This document shows positions 42,962 to 52,000 of a stretch of 64,000 bases of DNA, piece by piece; the stretch's first letter is position 1; each line of letters begins with the position of its first letter. The DNA is from RUG100 sp050953425 (GTDB lineage: Bacteria > Bacillota > Clostridia > Peptostreptococcales > Anaerovoracaceae). The DNA lies in NCBI GenBank assembly GCA_050953425.1, contig JBMNMQ010000004.1:14442-78441 (forward strand), written 5' to 3'. The notes under the pieces were generated by a model that had not been told where the DNA came from, searched no databases, and was given only the letters and a program-made list of their open reading frames with translations. A program made the translations under genes and the position numbers.

Positions 42962-45900
42962 ATGCTGCAGGAAAAATCGCGGAAGACAGTACAGCGGTGG
43001 CTCTGTCTGTTCCTCGCTCTGATGATTCTGCCTGTCTGGACCGGCTTCGGTACGCCGGTCCAGGCGGCGAGAGTCGGGATCAAAACCATCGTCTGCAGTA
43101 ACCAGTACAATGAACGGATGCGGTATGCGCCGACCGGGAGCACGGAACCCATTACGGCAGATGTACGCCTGACCTCGGCAGTACCGGAAGAGACCACCTT
43201 CCGGCTGGCGGTCGACATTGAAGATTCGGATGTCGTTGATATTGCCGATGACGGCGCATCGGTGGTCTCCTTTACTGTGCCGAAAGGACGGGATCATACG
43301 CAGTTTACGTTTTCCCTGCAGTGCAAGAAGGAAGGAACCACATCCATCCTCGTCAGCGACGCCGATAACAGTTCGGTTTTTACTGAATATACCCTGACGG
43401 TGCAGACACCGGGCATCTATCCGCAGAGTGAAATCACGCTGACGAAGGACCAGCCGACAGCCACGCTGCGCGGTGTCATGAAGGACGGGTCCAATCCCGC
43501 CGTCTGCAGCAGTTCCGACACTTCTGTGGTTACCGTCAACGAGGATGGCGATCTGACGGCACAGGGAAACGGTACGGCCAATATTTATTTTTCCTCTCAG
43601 AATCCCACCCGCACCGGTGCGCTCTGCGCCGCAGTGACGGTAAAGGGGATGGATAAGGACGGTGCGCCGAACTGGGTTGCCTATGACGGAGAGGACAACA
43701 CATCCGCACGCAAGGACTGCTTTATCCGCATCAGCCCGCGCGGCTACACGATGCGCAATAACAACGCGGCGCAGTACTGGTGCACGGAACTCGAGCAGAT
43801 CAAGGAACCGGTTTCCAAAGATGATCTGACATTTTCTCTCTACGTCGAAGGAGACGGCGTCGGGGAATTATGGTATGACTGGGAGTCTCTGCCGCTGGCA
43901 GACAGCACCTGTTCCTATCTCACGGGAAAGGTGCTCCCTTATGTCAAGGTCTACGAGGCCAAAGATGAAGTATTCGATGAAGCCGGCACAGTGGTTTACG
44001 ATAATTACAAATTCGGTGATTACCGCGGACGGCTGGTTGCAACGATGGAAGACGGCGGCCTGACCTTTGATAAAAACACTGGTCTCATCACGGTGTCGCA
44101 CGATCGTCTGCAGGATAATACCAAGTATCTGATCGCAATTGAACATTCGGTCGAGGCACCCAACTACCAAAAGAGTAAGGTGGATCTCCTGGTGAATGAT
44201 TACATATTGTTCAAGACTACGGATCCCAAGGAATCCTTTGAGTATCTTGTGCGCCGCATCAGTGATTATTCATACTCAGAAGCCATGGGGCGCTTGCTGG
44301 ATCGCGCCGGAGCCGCCTACCAGGTGCTCTCAGACAGCGACCGGGAGAGGACAGAAGTGCAGGAAGCCTATCGGCAGTATCAATATCATCTTCAAATCTA
44401 TACTGTGACAAAAGAAATCTATGATATCGGTACGGTGAACCGCGATAGCGGCGAAACGATTACCAACTGTCGTAAGGATTACGATGCGCTGGACGAAACT
44501 CAGAAAACGCTGGTCGGCGAGGACGCCTTGAGGAAGCTGACAGAGGCAGAAGAGGATGTCGGTGATACCTCGTGGTACAGCAGCGATCAGGACAGCTTTG
44601 TACTAAGCGACAAAGCAGATCTGATCGGCCTTGCCGATCTGGTCAACGACGGGACGGACAGCTTTCAGGGAAAGACCCTGACTCTGACGGCCGATGTTTC
44701 GCTCGACGGCATGGAGGATTACTGGGCTCCGATCGGTCATAACGATTCGACACCGTTCCGCGGAATCTTTGACGGCAACGGACATGAAATCAAAAACCTC
44801 GATGTGGTATCCGATCGGCTGGGCGGCTTTTTCGGTTACCTGGACGGCGCTGAAGTCCGCAATCTGACTGTCAGCGGCAGTCTTGTTGTGAGCGGAAAGG
44901 ACTCCGGCGGCATTGCCGGGCGGGTGACGAATGGCAGCACTCTGCAAAACTGCACCAGCAACGTGAATGTCACATGTCAATATTCGGCGGTTTACATCGG
45001 AGGAATAGCGGGCTGGACGCATAACTCTGATTTCATTCACTGTGTGAATAATGGCACTATCAATGTGCATGGCAAGAACTCAGGTTGGATTGGCGGTATC
45101 GTAGGATCTGCCTGGAGTTACAGAACAAACCACGTTATTCGCCGCTGTACAAACAATGGTAACGTAAAGGGTCCCACGGAAGTCGGGGGCATTGCCGGAT
45201 GCCTGCGCGCTGAAGGCGGTAATATCGAACTTGACAGCTGTGTTAACAACGCGGCGATCACCAGCAGTGAATTTACCGGCTCTGACCGGGAAACGTCGGT
45301 CGGCGGACTGGCCGGAGACGCGAGCAACGGCGGCACCGTTACCGCTTCTGTCAACTACGGCAAAGTGAACAGCGTGTCCAACGTGACCGGAGGACTGCTG
45401 GGAAACAGCAATGCCGACGTTTCTTACAGCTATAACCGCGGCGAAGTAAGCAGCAGCAACAGCAGCGAAAACGCTTATCTCGGCGGCCTTGCCGGAAAGA
45501 TGACGGGCGGCTCGTTTAAATATTGTTACCAGACTGGTGCGGTGACAAAGGCTGGTGACTATGCTGCCGCCGACAAAGCGGGCTCGGTTGTCGGCAGTCG
45601 TTCCAACGGAACCTTCCAGCGCGTTGCTGTCCGCACTGATCTCCTCGAGGGAACCATCATCGGAGGCAGCACCTCGCTGATCGGCATTGCGAAGCGCAGT
45701 GAGACGGACATGAAGACAGCGGACTTTGTCGCATGGCTCAATCAGCCCAGCAGTGAGCTGTTCACTGCCGACAGCAGTGCCATCAACGACGGATATCCGG
45801 TGCTCTTTTATCAGGCCGGAGACAGCGGCGTCACCTACCGTATCACGGTCAAATCCTGCGAACACGGCTCGGTGCTGACCTCGGCGGAAACAGTGCCATG

Positions 45901-48871
45901 CGGGGATTATATTACGCTCAGCACCAGAGCGGAAGCGGGATACAAACTGAAGAACTATATCGTCAACGGCAAAACGACGACGGCCGATCGCATCCGGGTA
46001 ACGAAGGATCTGACGGTAACGGCGGAATTCGTGCCGCTGACGAGCGGCAAACTGCAGCTGCCGGATTCCGACGGCTATCAGCTGTCAATCACCAAAAATG
46101 GTGTGATAAAAGAGGGCGGCAGCACTTATCACAAAGTAAAGAAATACGCGGTAAAAAACGGTGACACAGTCTATGAAAACGACGAACTGTTCTTTGCCGT
46201 GACGTTCCCGAATGCACCACAGGATGAGAGCAAAGAATATTCGCTGAAAATCAGCAGCAAATATCTGACGAAGAAGGGAAATCGCTATCTCGTCTCCTCG
46301 ATGGGGCAGGGAACACTGCCGGTCAGCATTGAAGTGGAGGAGATCGAAAAGGACTGGACACCGCTTGCGGACACGTTCTGGTATGACGAGGATCAAAATG
46401 AGTTCGAAATCAGCAGCGCAGAGGAGCTGGCCGGACTGGCGCTCCTGGTCAATGAGGGCGTGGATGATTTTTCCGGCAAGACCATTCATTTGACGCAGGA
46501 CATCTCGCTTGAAGATCCGCAGCATCCCGGCACCAAACGGCAGTGGCACAGCATCGGCGATGACCAGGATCATCCATTCCGTGGTAAATTTCTCGGCGGT
46601 GATCATGAAATTTCCGGACTCTATATCTATAACAATGACAAGGAAGCGCATGATATGGGTTTGTTTGGCCGACTGAAGAACGGAACGATTTCAGGACTTA
46701 CGGTACGAGGAAATATTACCAGTCTCGATAAGGTCGCCGGACCACTTGATACAGGCAGCATGAGTGTCGATAACACTAATACTGTCTATGTTGGAGGTGT
46801 AGCAGGCGTGATTATCGACAGTTTGATCAAGGACTGCACTGCTGATATTGCAATTCGCAATACGATTAAGGAAGGGGGAGCATATTGGATGCATGGAACC
46901 GGCGGCATTGCCGGCTGTCTCTTCAATCATTCCTGCGTCCGCAACTGCACCAATCATGGCAGTGTGGAGGGGTTCGAATTTACAGGAGGCATAGCCGGCA
47001 CTCTTAACTACGTCGGTCAGGGAGAATGTACAGTTGAGAATTGCACCAATGACGGCAATATTGCAGCAGGTGAAAAAGCCGCGAACAATCTAGGCGGCAT
47101 CGCCGGCTACTGCACCACATCCGGGCGGATCACCGCCTGTGTCAACCGTGGCGCTGTCACGGATACTTCCGTAGAGCCGACAAACCCCAACAATATATCA
47201 TTGCGCGGAATCGGTGGTGTTGCGGGATTTTGTCGCGGCACTATTGAAAGCTGCTGTAACATCGGCGCTGTACACGGGGAAAAATATACGGCATATATCG
47301 GCGGGATCAGTGGAACTTTGGGACATTCTCTGACTTATTGCTATAACCGTGGCATCGTAACCGCGAGCCCGTTCGCTGTTGACGGAAAGACAGTTGCGGT
47401 CGGTGGACTCGTCGGCAGTGCATACGGGAGCGCCAGCAATTCCTACAATACCGGGCTCGTTAACGCGGCAACACCGTCTGCCGGTACGCTGCTGCAGGGC
47501 GGCGCGGTCGGTGAGGTCACGGAAAAGGCCACGGTCACAAACTGCTGGTATCAGCATGAAAGCTGTAACTTTGCCGCCAACAGCAATGCACAGTATGATG
47601 GGGTGAGTCTATTCTACCTGGCGGATGTCCTGGAACCGGAATTCGGCTTTGCCGATAAACTGAACGGTGCCTCCGGCAACGCCTTTCTCGACGCTGAAAC
47701 GAACATGAACGACGGGCTGCCAGTTCTGTATTTTGAACAGATTCGCTCGATTGAAGTGACAAAAATGCCGGATCAAACGGCTTATACCAGCTTTGATCGT
47801 TTCTCACCGGCCGGCATGGTCGTAACGGCCACCTTCGAAAATGACGAAACGGCAGAGATTACTTCTTACACTTGCGATACGAATCCGCTGCAGGTATCCG
47901 ACACTGCGGTGACCATCCGCTGCAAAGACGGGCGCGGCATCGAGCGGACGGCCGAGATTCCGATCAAAGTCACACCGTACGACCTGCAGGGAAATGCGAC
48001 GATTACTTTTGACAAGCCGTCCTACAGCTATCTTGGCGGCAGTCCGGTCATTCCGGAGTTTGCCCGCGTGACCGACGCGGAGGGCCGCGTGATGGAGGAA
48101 GTGACGGATTTCACCGCACAGTTTGCCGACAACACGAACATCGGTACCGGACATGTGACGATCATCGGCACCGGGAACTATACCGGGACGGCCGAGGCGT
48201 CATTCACGATCACGCCGATTGATCTGTCCGACATGACGGCGGAGTTGTCCGCATCCCGGCTGGCATACAACGGCAAAGCACAGAAGCCGACGGTAAAAAT
48301 CGAAGGGCTGAAGGCAGGGACAGACTATACGGTATCCTACTCGCGCAATGTCAATATCGGCACGGCGACGGTGACGATTCGTGGCTGCGGCAATTACACC
48401 GGTACCATCCGGCGCACATTCCATATCGGCGTGCGCAGGGGAGCAAAGTACCGGGTCGGCAGCGGCATCTACCAGGTGACCTCGGCGGCGGAAGGCGGCC
48501 GGGGCACGGTGCAGCTGACCGGCGTGAGCAGCCGAAGCATACGGAGTTTTACCGTACCGACGACGGTCAGGATCGGCGACACGAGTTTCAAGGTCACGCA
48601 GATCGGAAGTTCGGCCCTGCGCAGCTGCAGCAAACTGACTTCGGTTACGATCGGCAGCAATGTGACGAAGATCGGATCGAAGGCATTCTACGGCGATAAA
48701 AAACTGAAAAAGATGACCGTTAGAACGACAAAGCTGACCTCGGTAGGCAGTCAGGCACTGAAGGGGATCTACCGCAAAGCGGTGATCAAAGTACCGAAAT
48801 CAAAGTACACGAAATACAAGAAACTATTCCGCAAGAAGGGACAGGCGAAGACAGTACGGGTGAAGAAATAA
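42962..48871 (+). CDS. Giant secreted surface protein with two GLUG modules, Ig-like domains and a leucine-rich end
   Basis: About 1,969 residues, with a signal peptide (WLCLFLALMILPVWTGFGTP, cleavage after VQA). The ATG at 42962 is chosen because AAAAGGAG lies 6 bp upstream; an in-frame ATG at 42938 would add eight residues. Domains in order: Big_2-like Ig (about nt 43410-43650), a helical linker, and GLUG module 1 (44560-45800). An InlB-type repeat follows (45830-46040), then GLUG module 2 (46360-47740), Ig-like domains with ATFENDETAEITSY, and two MBG-like repeats (LAYNGKAQKPTVKIEGLKAG). A short BspA-like leucine-rich region (TSVTIGSNVTKIGSKAFYGD) leads to a Lys/Arg-rich end. No LPxTG, SLH or CWB2 anchor is visible. 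Adhesin or wall-bound role is inferred. Confidence 0.9.
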   Translation: MLQEKSRKTVQRWLCLFLALMILPVWTGFGTPVQAARVGIKTIVCSNQYNERMRYAPTGSTEPITADVRLTSAVPEETTFRLAVDIEDSDVVDIADDGASVVSFTVPKGRDHTQFTFSLQCKKEGTTSILVSDADNSSVFTEYTLTVQTPGIYPQSEITLTKDQPTATLRGVMKDGSNPAVCSSSDTSVVTVNEDGDLTAQGNGTANIYFSSQNPTRTGALCAAVTVKGMDKDGAPNWVAYDGEDNTSARKDCFIRISPRGYTMRNNNAAQYWCTELEQIKEPVSKDDLTFSLYVEGDGVGELWYDWESLPLADSTCSYLTGKVLPYVKVYEAKDEVFDEAGTVVYDNYKFGDYRGRLVATMEDGGLTFDKNTGLITVSHDRLQDNTKYLIAIEHSVEAPNYQKSKVDLLVNDYILFKTTDPKESFEYLVRRISDYSYSEAMGRLLDRAGAAYQVLSDSDRERTEVQEAYRQYQYHLQIYTVTKEIYDIGTVNRDSGETITNCRKDYDALDETQKTLVGEDALRKLTEAEEDVGDTSWYSSDQDSFVLSDKADLIGLADLVNDGTDSFQGKTLTLTADVSLDGMEDYWAPIGHNDSTPFRGIFDGNGHEIKNLDVVSDRLGGFFGYLDGAEVRNLTVSGSLVVSGKDSGGIAGRVTNGSTLQNCTSNVNVTCQYSAVYIGGIAGWTHNSDFIHCVNNGTINVHGKNSGWIGGIVGSAWSYRTNHVIRRCTNNGNVKGPTEVGGIAGCLRAEGGNIELDSCVNNAAITSSEFTGSDRETSVGGLAGDASNGGTVTASVNYGKVNSVSNVTGGLLGNSNADVSYSYNRGEVSSSNSSENAYLGGLAGKMTGGSFKYCYQTGAVTKAGDYAAADKAGSVVGSRSNGTFQRVAVRTDLLEGTIIGGSTSLIGIAKRSETDMKTADFVAWLNQPSSELFTADSSAINDGYPVLFYQAGDSGVTYRITVKSCEHGSVLTSAETVPCGDYITLSTRAEAGYKLKNYIVNGKTTTADRIRVTKDLTVTAEFVPLTSGKLQLPDSDGYQLSITKNGVIKEGGSTYHKVKKYAVKNGDTVYENDELFFAVTFPNAPQDESKEYSLKISSKYLTKKGNRYLVSSMGQGTLPVSIEVEEIEKDWTPLADTFWYDEDQNEFEISSAEELAGLALLVNEGVDDFSGKTIHLTQDISLEDPQHPGTKRQWHSIGDDQDHPFRGKFLGGDHEISGLYIYNNDKEAHDMGLFGRLKNGTISGLTVRGNITSLDKVAGPLDTGSMSVDNTNTVYVGGVAGVIIDSLIKDCTADIAIRNTIKEGGAYWMHGTGGIAGCLFNHSCVRNCTNHGSVEGFEFTGGIAGTLNYVGQGECTVENCTNDGNIAAGEKAANNLGGIAGYCTTSGRITACVNRGAVTDTSVEPTNPNNISLRGIGGVAGFCRGTIESCCNIGAVHGEKYTAYIGGISGTLGHSLTYCYNRGIVTASPFAVDGKTVAVGGLVGSAYGSASNSYNTGLVNAATPSAGTLLQGGAVGEVTEKATVTNCWYQHESCNFAANSNAQYDGVSLFYLADVLEPEFGFADKLNGASGNAFLDAETNMNDGLPVLYFEQIRSIEVTKMPDQTAYTSFDRFSPAGMVVTATFENDETAEITSYTCDTNPLQVSDTAVTIRCKDGRGIERTAEIPIKVTPYDLQGNATITFDKPSYSYLGGSPVIPEFARVTDAEGRVMEEVTDFTAQFADNTNIGTGHVTIIGTGNYTGTAEASFTITPIDLSDMTAELSASRLAYNGKAQKPTVKIEGLKAGTDYTVSYSRNVNIGTATVTIRGCGNYTGTIRRTFHIGVRRGAKYRVGSGIYQVTSAAEGGRGTVQLTGVSSRSIRSFTVPTTVRIGDTSFKVTQIGSSALRSCSKLTSVTIGSNVTKIGSKAFYGDKKLKKMTVRTTKLTSVGSQALKGIYRKAVIKVPKSKYTKYKKLFRKKGQAKTVRVKK

Positions 48872-48955
48872 ATGAAAAGGGTATCAGTGAACATAGTTAA
48901 ATACGCGAAAATGTGGCCTGCTCTTCTGTAAAAAAAACATTGATTTTAAGCAAAT

Positions 48956-48983
48956 TTGTAAAGTTGCAATACTTTCATATAGA
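48956..48983 (+). promoter_or_regulatory. Possible promoter for the second giant protein
   Basis: TTGTAA (48956-48961), 16 bp, TATAGA (48978-48983) in an AT-rich 190-bp intergenic stretch, about 87 bp before the ATG at 49070. The match is moderate. Confidence 0.4.
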
Positions 48984-49069
48984 TTCAACCAAAGCAGACC
49001 GTCTGCAAAAGAACAACGAGAAAGGAGGAACAGTTATTGCAGAACGGAAAATTCAAGAAAGGAGTATTT

Positions 49070-52000
49070 ATGAAAAATATCAAACGACTATTGATCTTTA
49101 TCATGGCCGTCGCTTTGATCTTTACCATGACGCCATTGGCGGGCACCGCCGCATTGGCCGACGATGGAGATGATGGCGAGACAATTGTCGAGGTTCAGAA
49201 CTGGAGCGATTTGTGTAACAAATACGGCGAAGTAACCGATGAGGAAGAGGGGGAATTGACTATCACGATTCCGTCAGGTACGGTGATTATTCCACGAAGT
49301 AGTGTATTCGATAGTGGATTGAGTGTTATGAATTACAGGAAAACAACCAGCAGCGGTGCTTCGCTGAACTGCAAAAAATTCATCCTTACCGGCGGCGGAA
49401 CCATACGACCGCAAATTCCCTGCGACACAGGGCTGCTGCATATGAATTACAGCAATAACAAGGATATCACACTGACGTTGCGGGATATTACACTCGACGG
49501 AACTTTGGATGACAGTGTGTGCAACACTGCAATTAATATCGACGATAGCACTTCCGGTAACACTGTTAATATAGAATCCGGATGCACAATTAAAAACTTT
49601 GTTCAGAACAGCAGTTTACGCGGGGCGGCTGTTAATATCTCCAGTCGTTACTCCAGCGGTACCAAGAATAAGCTGAACATCCGCGGCGGATTGATTACGC
49701 AAAACACCTATAATATTGCGGCCATCCATACGTACGGTGGCACCGATGTCGATATCAGCGGTGGTACCTTTTCGAACAATACGGCAACCAGTTCAACCGG
49801 TGCTGTATGTCTGGTTGAATCAAACTATGACAATGCACGTATGCCGGGCGTCAAAGTCTGCAATGCGGTATTTCATGAGAACAAGATCACAAAAGACGGA
49901 ACCGTCGAAACCGGCGGTGATTTCCGATTTGATGTTAATGAGGGCCAGATACAGCTGGACGGCTGGAGCAACAACACTTTCAGTCACAGCGACAGCACGG
50001 CAGAAGCCGACAAATATAAAGACGTCGTTCTTGCATATAGGTTCAGCGGTCAGATCAATCTCAGTGCTGCATTAACGGAAAACATGTATTTTACCGGAAC
50101 CGACACTAGAACCAACCTGGAAGGAAAGACACTTTTTTCCGGCAGCGGCAGCTACACGATGCAGCAAAGTGATTACGATCACCTTCATATGCTGGAAGGC
50201 AGTCTGAACTATAAGAATAATAGTATTATCTATCGCCTGAATTACGATGCCGAAAATCACCTTGTTTTCATTTCGGAATTCCCATCCGGCTGGACTACAG
50301 TTGAGTATACTGTAACCGGTCTTGGCGGACAAACGTTAGAAGATGCAGTCTTTGATGTGGAGGATCAAACAGATCCTGAAAGTGAATCCAATGCAACAGG
50401 ACGAAGCTTTGCAACGATCGGTGTCATCCCCGGACATGCGTATAAAGTGACGGTGAAGAGTGCCGGATATAAAAACGGCGAGGATTCCTTTACGGCAGAA
50501 TCAACGGCGAGCACAAGGACCCTCACTCTGGAGGCAGATCCACTAAATTATACGATCGGCAGCTGGAATGCGCTCTACGATGCCTTTGGTGATACTGATG
50601 ATGAGAGCGGCTTGATTACCATCAAGATTCCCAAGAATACGACTGTCAAAGTGAATGGCAGCATTGCCTGTCCGAATGCACCGGTTAAGTTTGCCGGCGG
50701 TACCTATCAGCGCGCCGATGGATTTACAAATGACATGTTCGTTTCGAACTGGGTTCAGCCAAATACCTTTAAAAATGTAACATTCAACGGTGCTGATGTC
50801 AGTACCGGCAATGCCGTAGTACAGCGTCAAGTATATAATGGGAAGACTACTCCCGACGATGCATTGACAACATTCAGCGGCTGTACTTTTGCCAACGTTA
50901 ACACTACTGGCAGCGTTGTCGCTTTGCAGTATCCGGCAAGTAAATTCCAGAACTGTACGTTTCAGAACTGCACGGTCGTTAAGGGATGTCTCAGTACCGA
51001 GGCAAAGTTTTCTGTAACCGGCTGTACTTTTGACGGAATCAATACACCGGCAGACGCGACGAATCCGGTTAGCATCCTCAATGTGAATTCCGAAGGTAAC
51101 GCTAGGCAGGCACAGTATATTTATCCGACCTCAATGACGGTGTCGGACAACACCTATACGGATATTGGTGATGCAGCGCAGGTTTGCTTTAGCAATAAAA
51201 TTGCTAGAAAACAGGATTACATTACTTATCAATTAACTGATAAATTCATCCCCGAAATCAGCAGTACATGGGGCGTCGACAGCATCATTCTCGATGGGTA
51301 CTATTCCAAGATCCGGCTGCTGGACGCCATCACGGCCGATCACTTCAAAGTCAAGGTAATCAATCCGTCCGAGCAGTACAAGATGATCATCGGCAGCAAT
51401 GATTATCAACTAACGCAGGATGATCTCAATAAAATCCAGTATGTACCGAAAGACAGCGATGATCATTACACTGCGCATCTCAGTACCGATAACAATAGTA
51501 TAGTCCTGAGTGAAGCAGGCGCCGAACAGTGCCTGCTCAATCTCAGCATTGAGGGGTTGGGAAAGGAATACAACGCCGACACGGAACACTTCACCCTGAC
51601 CGACAGCAACGGCAATTCGCCGACCAAGCAGAGCGACGGCGTCTATCTCGTGGAAAAGGGAAGGACATATACGTGCAAGGCCAATATCGATAATTACGCC
51701 CCCAAAGAGCAATCTGTTACCGTGACGGAGGATGGTCAGCTGCTGAAGCTGAAACTAACGCAGAAGAAGGATGACAAGGGACGTTATCACGTTGCCGACT
51801 GGGCACAGCTGTATAGCGCATTTGGTTCGACCGATGAAAACGGAAAAATAACCATCCATATACCAGAAGGAACTACGGTTGAAGCAGACGGCGTACTTCA
51901 GGTTAACAGTGGCAGCGAATTTGAATTCAACGGATCTGGCACTCTGATGCAGCAGCGGGATCTCGTCAACCAGACGAGTACTTCGCCGACGATGCTTTCC

